The notes beneath the pieces were generated by a model. It worked only from the letters and a program-made list of their open reading frames with translations, had not been told where the DNA came from and did no database searches. Both the position numbers and the translations under genes were made by a program. Below are positions 7,765 to 14,528 of a stretch of 27,445 nt of DNA, one piece after another. Source of the DNA: an uncultured Clostridia bacterium. GTDB lineage: Bacteria; Bacillota; Clostridia; Christensenellales; Borkfalkiaceae. The stretch's first letter is position 1; each line of letters opens with the position of its first letter. Where the stretch lies: the NCBI GenBank assembly GCA_947629845.1, contig CANRFD010000004.1, positions 1 through 27,445 on the forward strand, in the 5' to 3' direction.

Positions 7765-8277
7765 ATGAAAAATCTGATCGTATATTTCTCCCGCAAGGGT
7801 GAAAACTATGTAAACGGGGCGATAAAACCGCTCCAAAAAGGCAACACGGCGATCGTGGCCGAAAAGATCCAAGCGCTTGCGGGCGGCGACCTTGCGGAGA
7901 TCGTTCCCGTCAAGGAATACAGCAATAACTATTATGAGTGCATCGAAGAGGCCAAAGCCGAACTTCACGAAAACGCAAGGCCGAAATATCGCCCTCTCGA
8001 TATCGACATTTCGCAGTACGGCAAGATATTTCTCTGCTATCCGAATTGGTGGGGAACGATGCCGATGTGCGTATGCACCTTTTTGGAGGACCACGATCTT
8101 TCGGGCAAGAAGATCTTTCCCGTCTGCACCAACGAGGGCAGCGGCATGGGCTCGAGCGTAAGAGACCTGAAGCGGCTTTTGAAAAATGCCGAAATCGACG
8201 CGGGACTCTCCATCCACGGCGCAGAGGCAACCGCAAGCGACGGCGCGATCGAAAAATACTTGAACAAAGTGCTGTAA
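7765..8277 (+). CDS. flavodoxin
   Basis: 170 residues with the flavodoxin start MKNLIVYFSRKGENYVNG, whose S9-R-K-G-E-N loop takes the place of the FMN-phosphate loop. Later segments are IFLCYPNWWGTMPMCVCTFL (the W in YPNWWGT stacks on the isoalloxazine ring) and FPVCTNEGSGMGSSVRDLKR. Members of this long-chain type occur widely beside aldo/keto reductases and Fe-ADHs in Clostridia and act as one- or two-electron carriers or NAD(P)H-dependent FMN proteins. The gap to the AKR gene is 21 nt. It is the last gene of the operon, closed by the terminator at 8288-8326. Confidence 0.9.
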   Translation: MKNLIVYFSRKGENYVNGAIKPLQKGNTAIVAEKIQALAGGDLAEIVPVKEYSNNYYECIEEAKAELHENARPKYRPLDIDISQYGKIFLCYPNWWGTMPMCVCTFLEDHDLSGKKIFPVCTNEGSGMGSSVRDLKRLLKNAEIDAGLSIHGAEATASDGAIEKYLNKVL

Positions 8278-8287
8278 AAAATCATGC

Positions 8288-8326
8288 AAAAACGGCGAGG
8301 AAATTTCCCCGCCGTTTGTTTTTTAT
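8288..8326 (+). terminator. intrinsic terminator of the oxidoreductase operon
   Basis: AAACGGCG and CGCCGTTT enclose GGAAATTTCC-like sequence, giving a long stem 11 nt after the flavodoxin stop, followed by GTTTTTTAT. Confidence 0.85.
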
Positions 8327-8356
8327 CTTGCCGTCCACCTCTCTGCGGGCGGCCGT

Positions 8357-9238
8357 TTACGAATTTTTCTCAAAGAAATCCAACACCGTATTCCACTTTT
8401 TGTCCCTGTCCGTGCGTTCGTTCAGGAACTCGTGGCGAGAATTTTCGAACAGCGTCAGCTGCACGTTCGTCATGCCGGCCTCCTTCGTGTAGAAGTCGTA
8501 CAGCCGCCGCACGCCCTTGCCCTGTTCCCCCACGGGGTCGAGCGCCCCCGAGGCGAGGAGCACGGGCAGATCCTTGCGCAGCCCCGCGATGTACTTTTTG
8601 GTGTAGAGCGCCTTCAGCCCCTTAAAAAAGTCGCGGTAGAAGCGGTTGGAGCAGGTAAATCCGCACAGCGGGTCGTCGCTGTACGCGGCGTTGTTCGCGG
8701 CGTCCGCCGAGAGCCACTGCCCGTCGTCGAACTGCTTGGCGTACGCCCCGAAGGAGAGCTTCTCGATGAGCTTTGCAGGCTTTTTCGCCCCCTTGAGATG
8801 GGAGACGAAGGAGCCGAGGTACACTTCGAAGTCCTTCTTGTGGTTGCTCCCCGCAATGACGGCGCCGTCCACCGCGCTGCCGTACTTGCCGATGTAGCTC
8901 TGCGTCAGAAAGGAGCCGTAGGAAAAGCCGAAGATGAAATATTTGAGCGCGGGATATTTCGCGCGGTAAAAGTCGGTGATCGCCTTCTCGTCCTCCACAG
9001 TGTCGCGGAACATGTTCCCCGCACAGTAGCCGAGCGTGCGGATGTCCGTCTTGCCGTGGCCGCGGTGGTCGTCCGCCACGACAAGGTACCCGTGCCCGTT
9101 CAAAAAGCGCGCGAACGCCTCGTACCTGCCCGCGTGTTCGGTCATGCCGTGCACGATCTGCACGACGCCCTTGGGCTGCTCCGCGTCCAGCCACTCATAG
9201 ACGAAGATCTCCTTCCCGTCAAAACTCTTAAAGTTCAT
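8357..9238 (-). CDS. alpha/beta hydrolase, monoacylglycerol-lipase-like (lysophospholipase)
   Basis: 293 residues from the ATG at 9238, chosen over an upstream in-frame ATG because GGGAGG lies 6 nt before it and the protein then begins MNFKSFDGKEIFVYEW as in the family. Oxyanion-hole loop HGMTEHAGRY (30-39), VADDHRGHGKT, nucleophile elbow GFSYGS with S106, then an aspartate in ASGALDPVGEQG and the histidine in ENSRHEFLNE complete the triad. Serine hydrolase 4 family enzymes cleave monoacylglycerols or lysophospholipids in the cytoplasm or at the membrane face. It lies 62 nt downstream of a stump of a short-chain dehydrogenase with which it probably shares a promoter. Confidence 0.92.
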   Translation of the reverse strand: MNFKSFDGKEIFVYEWLDAEQPKGVVQIVHGMTEHAGRYEAFARFLNGHGYLVVADDHRGHGKTDIRTLGYCAGNMFRDTVEDEKAITDFYRAKYPALKYFIFGFSYGSFLTQSYIGKYGSAVDGAVIAGSNHKKDFEVYLGSFVSHLKGAKKPAKLIEKLSFGAYAKQFDDGQWLSADAANNAAYSDDPLCGFTCSNRFYRDFFKGLKALYTKKYIAGLRKDLPVLLASGALDPVGEQGKGVRRLYDFYTKEAGMTNVQLTLFENSRHEFLNERTDRDKKWNTVLDFFEKNS

Positions 9239-9300
9239 GCCATACCTCCCGTTTTCCTCGCCCGTCGGCGTTTTTTCTCTTTTTTTTGACCCCATTCCCT

Positions 9301-9429
9301 CTATTTATGCGCCTTGCGCGCCGCGTCGGTATCGACGGCGACGACCCGATAGCCCCCCTCGATGAACTTTTCCGAAATGACGCTTCCGATGCCTCCCGCG
9401 CCCCCCGTGACGATGACATGCTCCTTCAC
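9301..9429 (-). pseudogene. N-terminal stump of a short-chain dehydrogenase/reductase
   Basis: A 42-codon frame starting at GTG (9429) with GGAGGAG 4-5 nt upstream reads VKEHVIVTGGAGGIGSVISE then KFIEGGYRVVAVDTDAARKAHK and stops at TAG. This is exactly the first beta-alpha-beta of a classical SDR: TGxxxGIG glycine motif and an acidic residue after the second strand, as in NAD-preferring enzymes. The rest of the roughly 250-residue enzyme, including the YxxxK active site, is absent; the DNA after the stop codes for nothing SDR-like. It keeps a promoter and ribosome binding site, so it is still expressed or recently broken. A short functional leader peptide is a less likely alternative. Confidence 0.7.
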
Positions 9430-9482
9430 GACGCTCCTCCCCGCCCGCCGAACGTCCCATTCTGCGGGCATATCTCCTCTGC

Positions 9483-9511
9483 ATTATAGCAAACTTTGGC
9501 AAAAACCGCAA
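9483..9511 (-). promoter_or_regulatory. sigma-A promoter for the SDR stump and hydrolase
   Basis: Minus strand TTGCGG (9506-9511), 17 bp, TATAAT (9483-9488). It is back to back with the promoter at 9565-9593. Confidence 0.7.
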
Positions 9512-9564
9512 CAGTTTTGGGAAAAGTTTGGAATCGCAGCCAAAAATCCACCTGCCCGCCCCCC

Positions 9565-9593
9565 TTGCATTGCGCCTTTTTCTCTGTTATACT
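9565..9593 (+). promoter_or_regulatory. sigma-A promoter for the NlpC/P60 lipoprotein
   Basis: TTGCAT (9565-9570), 17 bp, TATACT (9588-9593), 31 nt before the start codon. Confidence 0.65.
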
Positions 9594-9624
9594 GTACTCC
9601 CGACCAATAAAAGGAGGGCTCAAC

Positions 9625-10455
9625 ATGAAAAAATTCGCCATCGCGTTCACCGTGCTGCTCGTCGCGCTCCCCCTTGCGGCGTGCGGCGGAACTTCAGCGG
9701 AAGCGGAAATCGACCCCGTCCCCGAAATCTCCGCCCCCATCCCAGAGATTTCCGACCCCATTCCCTCGGTTTCGGAGGAAAATAATCTTCGAAACCCGCC
9801 CGAGGAGGCGGAGGCGCCGACCGCAAAATACATCCTCGTCCGCGCGGACGGGCTCAACGTGCGCAGCGGCGCGGGCGTCTCCCATGCCGTGCTCGGGCAG
9901 GCGGAGAGGGACGTCCTTCTCGCATACGGCGGCACCGAGGGCGGCTGGCACAGGACGAAGTACCGCGGCAAGACGGCGTATGTGAGCGCGGCCGAGCCCT
10001 ACACCTCCCTCGCCGAGCTCCCCGCGGGCAGTGCGCGCACCGAGGCCGTCATCGGCGAAGGGCTCGCCCTCCTCGGCACCCCCTACGTCTATGGCGCCGT
10101 CCGCCTTCACGACGGAACGGGGCGGCTTTTGAGCGGCTTTTCGGCGCAGAAATTCGACTGCTCCTCGCTGATGCAGTACATATTTTACCGCGGCGTGGGC
10201 GTGCTGCTCGACGTCACCACCCGCACGCAGATCAAACAGGGCGTCCGTGTGGAGCGGGCGGATATCGCGCGCGGCGATCTGCTGTTCTTCACCAACGCCT
10301 CGCGGCAGTACAAAACGGGGTTGGAGCGCGTGGGGCACGTCGCCCTCTACCTCGGCGGCAACTACATTCTGCACACCGCCTCCGACTACGCCAAGGTGGA
10401 ACAAATTTCCGCTGCCCGCTGGAACTTCTTCCTCGAAGCCCGCCGCGTTTTGTGA
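9625..10455 (+). CDS. SH3b-NlpC/P60 cell-wall endopeptidase lipoprotein
   Basis: 276 residues from the ATG at 9625 (AAAGGAGGG 6 nt upstream). A lipoprotein signal MKKFAIAFTVLLVALPLAAC gives a lipidated Cys20. An acidic, proline-rich linker with PEISAPIPEISDPIPSVSEE spans about 28-50. A bacterial SH3 domain (YILVRADGLNVRSGAGVSHA to TAYVSAAEPY, about 68-125) binds peptidoglycan. The NlpC/P60 catalytic domain follows with Cys in KFDCSSLMQY, His in VGHVALYLG and the third polar residue in ILHTASDYA. It should cleave a stem peptide bond (gamma-D-Glu-diamino acid) at the outer membrane face. It is monocistronic between a promoter and a strong hairpin. Confidence 0.92.
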   Translation: MKKFAIAFTVLLVALPLAACGGTSAEAEIDPVPEISAPIPEISDPIPSVSEENNLRNPPEEAEAPTAKYILVRADGLNVRSGAGVSHAVLGQAERDVLLAYGGTEGGWHRTKYRGKTAYVSAAEPYTSLAELPAGSARTEAVIGEGLALLGTPYVYGAVRLHDGTGRLLSGFSAQKFDCSSLMQYIFYRGVGVLLDVTTRTQIKQGVRVERADIARGDLLFFTNASRQYKTGLERVGHVALYLGGNYILHTASDYAKVEQISAARWNFFLEARRVL

Positions 10456-10471
10456 AATTTCCTTTTCTTAA

Positions 10472-10506
10472 ATTTGCGCCCCGCGGCAATGCCGCGGGGC
10501 GCAAAT
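10472..10506. terminator. bidirectional terminator hairpin between convergent genes
   Basis: Perfect 16-bp stem ATTTGCGCCCCGCGGC / GCCGCGGGGCGCAAAT with an AAT loop, between the NlpC/P60 gene and the convergent lipoprotein gene. A short T-rich run follows on each side. Confidence 0.8.
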
Positions 10507-10528
10507 ATTTTCAACGGGGTGCAATTTT

Positions 10529-11275
10529 TTACTCTATCATCGGAAGTTCTATCTCCTCCGCCGTGTACTCGACCACGCATTGAACATCCCAATAATATTG
10601 ATAAGAAAATGCGGCAATCCTTCCCTCTTCATCAAATTTTACAATGAGATTATCGCCCGCGAGCCCCGTTGGCGTATATGTTTCGCTTACGATATACCCC
10701 TCTCGTTCCGTATCATAGTTGAAGTTTTCAAATCCCGCACCCGATTCCGTCTGTATAAGAACCTCCATTATTTGTCCGAAAAACCACATCGGGCTGTAGA
10801 ACTCTGATTTCACCCATTTCTCTTCTCCCGTCCCTTGAACAAAATGCTCCACTCCGTTGCTGCCTGTTTCCCAACGTCCCTCGTCTTTTATTTTGTTGTA
10901 GAAATAATTTGTACCGTCAATATTTTCCATAAAGGATTGGCCGCGGTAAGGCGAAAGCCCTCTCGCCGGCTCTTCTGCGGAATATGAATAGTCCGCTTCC
11001 ATGCGTTCCTTGTTTCCGTTTTTGCTCCACGTGCCATACTGGGTCAATGTTCCTTCTATCCCCTCCATGACGATTTTTGCACGAGCGGTAAAGACGTCAG
11101 CAAACCGCGCCGAGTTTTCCGTGAGTGTTTGAAACGCCGCGTCCCACCGTTCCTTGGTGACCTTTTTGCCCTCGACCCTCTCCGCATCGATCTCCCTCTC
11201 GCCGCACGCCGCAAATGACGCGCACATCACCGCAGCAAGCACGCCCGCCGTTATTCCCGAAAATCGCTTTTTCAT
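10529..11275 (-). CDS. lipoprotein of unknown function
   Basis: 248 residues. The signal peptide MKKRFSGITAGVLAAVMCAS ends in lipobox FAAC with Cys24, so the mature protein is membrane-anchored outside the cell. The remainder is rich in aromatic and acidic residues with alternating strands (YGTWSKNGNKERMEADYSYS, YFYNKIKDEGRWETG, EGRIAAFSYQYYWDVQCVVE), a pattern of beta-sandwich or LolA-like lipoproteins, but I do not recognise a named family. SD GAAGGAG lies just before ATG. The gene is driven by a consensus promoter buried in TATCTA-type inverted repeats and faces away from an XRE regulator gene, which suggests repression by that regulator. Confidence 0.8.
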   Translation of the reverse strand: MKKRFSGITAGVLAAVMCASFAACGEREIDAERVEGKKVTKERWDAAFQTLTENSARFADVFTARAKIVMEGIEGTLTQYGTWSKNGNKERMEADYSYSAEEPARGLSPYRGQSFMENIDGTNYFYNKIKDEGRWETGSNGVEHFVQGTGEEKWVKSEFYSPMWFFGQIMEVLIQTESGAGFENFNYDTEREGYIVSETYTPTGLAGDNLIVKFDEEGRIAAFSYQYYWDVQCVVEYTAEEIELPMIE

Positions 11276-11290
11276 TCTCCTTCTCTTTTT

Positions 11291-11353
11291 TCTTTTTAGA
11301 TATTTATGTGCATTATATTCTATCTATTGAGATATGTCAAGTATCTAAAAAGA
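11291..11353. promoter_or_regulatory. operator region with TATCTA/TAGATA inverted repeats
   Basis: A 15-bp inverted pair, TCTTTTTAGATATTT (11291-11305) and AAGTATCTAAAAAGA (11339-11353), matches at 14 of 15 positions. Between them lies a further TATCTA-N3-GATA site. The half-sites bracket the -10 and -35 of the lipoprotein promoter. They are likely targets of the divergent XRE regulator (inference). Confidence 0.65.
11312..11340 (-). promoter_or_regulatory. consensus sigma-A promoter for the lipoprotein
   Basis: Minus strand TTGACA (11335-11340), 17 bp, TATAAT (11312-11317): a perfect consensus promoter, as expected for a gene held down by a repressor. Confidence 0.8.
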
Positions 11354-11384
11354 ATTTTTTGGTAGAATTTTTGTTGGGTAAAAT

Positions 11385-11708
11385 ATGTTTATAGATATTT
11401 TTCAAGAATTATTAGCAGAGAACTCGCTGAATAAAAAACAGTTTGCGGAACAGAGCGGCATACCGTACCCAACCGTCATCGGGTGGACAAACCTTAACCG
11501 CCTGCCCGACTACACGGCGCTGAAAAAAATCGCTGACTTCTTCCGTTGCAGCGCCGATGTGCTTTTGGAACGGGAGGAAAACGACAAATACACGCCGCCG
11601 CTCTCCGCGGACGAACAGCGGCTTCTGCTATGTTACCGCAGCGCAGACGCCAAAACACAACAAGCTCTCTTACACATCGCAGAAAGGACAGGCGGAGAAC
11701 AAAAATAG
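11385..11708 (+). CDS. XRE-family helix-turn-helix regulator
   Basis: 107 residues. The Cro/CI-type HTH occupies about residues 5-62: IFQELLAENSLNKKQFAEQS, GIPYPTVIGWTNLNRLPDYT (recognition helix PYPTVIGWT), ALKKIADFFRCSADVLL. The C-terminal tail LSADEQRLLLCYRSADAKTQ is the helical segment common in small Firmicutes XRE repressors. The SD is weak (GTTGGG) and a -10-like TAGAAT sits at 11363-11368. It is transcribed away from the lipoprotein gene across the operator region, which suggests auto-repression and control of that lipoprotein. No prophage genes are nearby. Confidence 0.88.
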   Translation: MFIDIFQELLAENSLNKKQFAEQSGIPYPTVIGWTNLNRLPDYTALKKIADFFRCSADVLLEREENDKYTPPLSADEQRLLLCYRSADAKTQQALLHIAERTGGEQK

Positions 11709-11777
11709 GGACGTCGGTAATAAAAAACCGCCACCCCTTTTTCCGCTTTGCCGCACGCGCCCTCCGCGTGCAAACGC

Positions 11778-11806
11778 TTGCGCTTTGCGTGCGCTTGTGC
11801 TATAAT
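11778..11806 (+). promoter_or_regulatory. promoter predicting a leaderless transcript of the PHP gene
   Basis: TTGCGC (11778-11783), 17 bp, TATAAT (11801-11806), then exactly 6 nt to the ATG at 11813. Transcription would begin at or next to the start codon. No SD precedes it. Confidence 0.65.
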
Positions 11807-11812
11807 GCAGCC

Positions 11813-12640
11813 ATGCTGACGGATATTCACACCCATTCTACCCATTCTTCGGACGGAAAATCGCCGCTTGCGGACATGGTCGCCTGCGCCAAGTCGCTGG
11901 GGGTGCGCTACTACGGCGTCTCCGAGCACTTCGATTACGAATATCTCGCGACGCCCATCACCGTCTACGGCAAGCTCATCACGTCCACGACGGACGCCGA
12001 ACGCTACTTTTCCGAGATCCGCGCCCTGCAAAAAACGCAAAACGCTATGGATTTCACCCTGCTCGCGGGCTGTGAAATGGGCTTTTACGCCGCCCTGCAG
12101 TGCCACGAGGCGTACGCCGCCGTCCACGAGCGCTACCACCCCGATTTTGTGGTGAACAGCGTGCACACGGTAGACGGCGTAGACGCGTGGTTCCGCGAAT
12201 ATTTCGAGGGAAAGACCAAGCAGCAGGCCTACCGCCGCTATTTCGAGGCGGTGCGCAGCAGCCTCGACGCGCCCTACCCCTACGACATCGTCGGGCACAT
12301 CGGCTACGTCTCCCGCAACGCGCCCTATCCCGACGTGAAGCTGCGCTACGGGGAATTTTCCGACATTCTCGACGACATTTTGCGCACCATCATCGAAAAG
12401 GACAAGATCTTGGAGACCAACTCCTCGTCGCGCGGGGCGGGCAGCGACTTTTTGCCCGACGTCGACATCCTCTCCCGCTACTATGAATTGGGCGGGCGGA
12501 AGGTCTCCTTCGCCTCGGACGCGCACGTCACCACGCGCATCATGTTCGGGCGGGAGAAGGTCGTCGCCGCGCTGAAAGCCATCGGCTTTACGCACATCAC
12601 CGTCCCCGCCTGCGGGAAGCACATTTCCGTCGCCCTCTGA
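11813..12640 (+). CDS. PHP-domain phosphatase, histidinol-phosphatase (HisJ) family
   Basis: 275 residues from the ATG at 11813. The frame is open further upstream but that part is low-complexity and non-homologous. Metal-binding PHP motifs are in order: H6-T-H8 in DIHTHSTHSSDG, SEHFDYEY, the glutamate in LAGCEMGF, VVNSVHTVDG, DIVGHIGYV and the final SDAH in FASDAHVTTRIMFG. This matches the HisJ type that dephosphorylates L-histidinol phosphate, but no his genes are near, and paralogues with other phosphoester substrates are common. It stands alone between its own promoter and a terminator. Translation probably starts on a leaderless mRNA. Confidence 0.85.
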   Translation: MLTDIHTHSTHSSDGKSPLADMVACAKSLGVRYYGVSEHFDYEYLATPITVYGKLITSTTDAERYFSEIRALQKTQNAMDFTLLAGCEMGFYAALQCHEAYAAVHERYHPDFVVNSVHTVDGVDAWFREYFEGKTKQQAYRRYFEAVRSSLDAPYPYDIVGHIGYVSRNAPYPDVKLRYGEFSDILDDILRTIIEKDKILETNSSSRGAGSDFLPDVDILSRYYELGGRKVSFASDAHVTTRIMFGREKVVAALKAIGFTHITVPACGKHISVAL

Positions 12641-12667
12641 CCCCGCTTATTTCCCCATAAAAAGCAT

Positions 12668-12693
12668 AAACCGCGCAGCGTTTGCGCGGTTTT
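12668..12693. terminator. terminator hairpin between convergent genes
   Basis: AAACCGCGCA/TGCGCGGTTT perfect 10-bp stem followed by TTA; it serves the PHP gene and possibly the convergent glutaredoxin-like gene. A 22-nt core (12672-12693) recurs exactly on the minus strand at 26103-26124. Confidence 0.75.
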
Positions 12694-12723
12694 ATGATGT
12701 AAGCGCGGAAAAGCCGCGCTTCT

Positions 12724-13002
12724 TCACTTTTGCAGCGCCCTGTCGAGCGCGCCGCGGATGTGCTCCTTCACCTCGGCATAGCTCTCCCCGGGGTGCGCCT
12801 CGTACAGTTTTTCCTCCCCGCAGAAAATCGTCGGCACATAATAATATTGATACCTGTCGGCGATTTCTGGATTTTTGCTCTCCTCGATCCACCGAATTTC
12901 CACGGCATATTGCAATTTCTCCGCCGCGAGCTCGCGCACGGCGCGCCGCGCGTAGTGGCAGTACGGGCAATCTTCAAGGTAAAAAAGTTTCAGCTCCTTC
13001 AT
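12724..13002 (-). CDS. glutaredoxin/thioredoxin-fold protein
   Basis: 92 residues. A beta strand MKELKLFYLE leads straight into redox motif C12-P-Y-C15, identical to the glutaredoxin active site. The fold continues with a helix (HYARRAVRELAAEKL), a strand with VEIRWIEES, and the cis-proline loop YYYVPTIFCG. It would reduce disulfides or mixed disulfides in the cytoplasm. Its ATG overlaps the rsmA stop codon in an ATGA (13002-12999), so it is translationally coupled to rsmA. Length and motif fit; the true electron donor is unknown because many Clostridia lack glutathione. Confidence 0.88.
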   Translation of the reverse strand: MKELKLFYLEDCPYCHYARRAVRELAAEKLQYAVEIRWIEESKNPEIADRYQYYYVPTIFCGEEKLYEAHPGESYAEVKEHIRGALDRALQK

Positions 13003-13835
13003 TTCACCATCCCCCTTTCGTACAGAATATCGGCGAGGCAGGCGAATGCCGCGGGCGAGAGCGTCTCTCCCCGCGCCCCCTCGGGAACGCCGGCTGCGCG
13101 CAAGACCTCCTTCGCCTCTTCGCGCCCGATGCCCGCCGCCCCCATCAGGTTATTTTCCAGCGTCTTTCTGCGGCTCGAAAAGGCGGTGCGCACGGCAAAA
13201 CGGTATGCGTTTTCGCTCTTTACGGCAACGCCGCCGCCGAACGTCACCTTCACCACCGCCGAATCCACGTTGGGGCGGGGCGTGAACATCGCCCGCGGCA
13301 CCTTGCGCGTGATGTGCGCCGTCCCCTTCAGGGCGACCGCCGCCGTGATCGCGCCGTACTCGGGCGTATCCTCGCGGGCGCAGAGGCGCAGCGCCACCTC
13401 CTCCTGCACCATCACGGTCACGCCGCGGCACATCTTCGCCTCCTCGAGAAAGCGCATCATGACGGGCGTCGTCACATAGTACGGCAAATTCGCGACGGCG
13501 ACGTACCCGCCGAGCTCCGCTTCGAGGCGCGCCATGTCCTCGCGGAGGAAGTCGCGGAACACCACCTCGACGTTGTCGCACGCCGCCAGCGTCTCCGCGA
13601 GCACGGGTTCGAGCGTGCGGTCAATCTCGTATGCGACGACCTTTTTTGCATGCTTGGAGAGCGCCCGCGTGAGCGCCCCCGCCCCCGCGCCGATCTCGAG
13701 CGCCGTCGTCTCGCTATCCACGCCCGCGTCGCGCACGATGGCGTCTAAAAGATTGGGGTCGTCGAGAAAGTTCTGCCCCCATTTCTTCTTGAACGCAAAG
13801 TTGTATTTCGCGAGCGCGCCTTTGATCTCTTCCAT
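12999..13835 (-). CDS. rsmA: 16S rRNA (A1518/A1519-N6) dimethyltransferase
   Basis: 278 residues, the standard length. RsmA (KsgA) dimethylates two adjacent adenines in the 3' terminal helix 45 of 16S rRNA during late 30S assembly. Hallmarks: KKWGQNFL (18-24), SAM motif I EIGAGAGALT (47-56), acidic VAYEIDRTLEP, catalytic NLPYYVTTP (116-124) and the FTPRPNVDSAVV segment. SD AGAGG lies 6-7 nt before ATG. In Bacillus the gene follows tatD and rnmV; here a radical SAM gene and a terminator-like hairpin intervene. It is followed by the glutaredoxin-like gene through an ATGA overlap. Confidence 0.97.
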   Translation of the reverse strand: MEEIKGALAKYNFAFKKKWGQNFLDDPNLLDAIVRDAGVDSETTALEIGAGAGALTRALSKHAKKVVAYEIDRTLEPVLAETLAACDNVEVVFRDFLREDMARLEAELGGYVAVANLPYYVTTPVMMRFLEEAKMCRGVTVMVQEEVALRLCAREDTPEYGAITAAVALKGTAHITRKVPRAMFTPRPNVDSAVVKVTFGGGVAVKSENAYRFAVRTAFSSRRKTLENNLMGAAGIGREEAKEVLRAAGVPEGARGETLSPAAFACLADILYERGMVK

Positions 13836-13906
13836 GAATTACCTCTCAAAACGCACGGGATGCCGCACAAACTGAAAGCGAGGGAGCTGCCCTCCTTACA
13901 GAGGAA

Positions 13907-13928
13907 AACGAGGAGCCTTGCGGCTCCT
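13907..13928 (-). terminator. terminator of the metG-tatD-radical SAM operon
   Basis: AGGAGCC-TTGC-GGCTCCT stem just after the radical SAM stop codon, with CGTTTT following on the minus strand and TTTTATTTTA on the plus strand. The U-run is short on the gene's side. Confidence 0.6.
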
Positions 13929-13934
13929 TTTATT

Positions 13935-14528
13935 TTAGTCGATCATCGGGCGGACGCGGAGCGGGATCCCCACCCCATCCGCGATTTTTCGGCAAAGTTC
14001 CACCTTTTCCTGCCCGATGCAGTCCACGACGGAGAACCACACGTCGACGCCCGCCGCCCTGCAATCGCGCGCGAACGCCAGCATCGCCCCGAACGCCCCT
14101 TCGAGCTGCGGGCGGCACAGCGCATCATACTCCTCCTTCGTCGGCGCGTTCAGGGAGACGTTCACCCCATCGAGCTTGCCCTTCAGGCGGGGGGCGATGT
14201 TCTCCCCCGCGATCAGGCTCCCGTGGCCGTTGGTGTTGAGCCGCGTCCTCCCGCCGTGCGCGTGCACGTAGTCGCAGATATCCAGCATGTCGGCAAGCCG
14301 TTCGGTGGGCTCGCCGAAGCCGCAGAACACGACCTCCCCGTACCGTGCGGGGTCGCCAATCTCCTCCTTCACCGCCTCCGCCGTCGGCTCCCCGCCCTTC
14401 AGCCAGAGCGCGTAGCCCTCGTACATCTCCTTGCCGTTGCGCACGCAGAAGGTGCAGCGGTTGGAGCAGCGGTTGGTGAGATTGATATATAAATTGTTTC
14501 CGATTTGATAGGTGTAGGTATCTTTCAT
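13935..14528 (-). CDS. TatD-associated radical SAM protein
   Basis: 197 residues from the ATG at 14528. A compact radical SAM core with cluster motif C21-x3-C25-x2-C28 in NRCSNRCTFCVRNG, glycine-rich SAM-binding VVFCGFGEPTE, and TRLNTNGHGSL. It matches the small radical SAM type encoded next to tatD in many Firmicutes, for which no reaction is established. There is no extra C-terminal Fe-S domain. The ATG overlaps the tatD stop in ATGA, so the two are translationally coupled, which supports a shared nucleic-acid or cofactor pathway. The protein is cytoplasmic. Confidence 0.88.
   Translation of the reverse strand: MKDTYTYQIGNNLYINLTNRCSNRCTFCVRNGKEMYEGYALWLKGGEPTAEAVKEEIGDPARYGEVVFCGFGEPTERLADMLDICDYVHAHGGRTRLNTNGHGSLIAGENIAPRLKGKLDGVNVSLNAPTKEEYDALCRPQLEGAFGAMLAFARDCRAAGVDVWFSVVDCIGQEKVELCRKIADGVGIPLRVRPMID

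Noticed and set aside
11385..11708. A prophage or toxin-antitoxin repressor
   Set aside because: The XRE gene has no phage, integrase or toxin neighbour; it stands opposite a lipoprotein gene.
11546..11812. An upstream extension of the PHP phosphatase frame
   Set aside because: It overlaps the XRE gene in another frame, shows no SD, and the TATAAT box falls inside it; the PHP motif begins right after the ATG at 11813.
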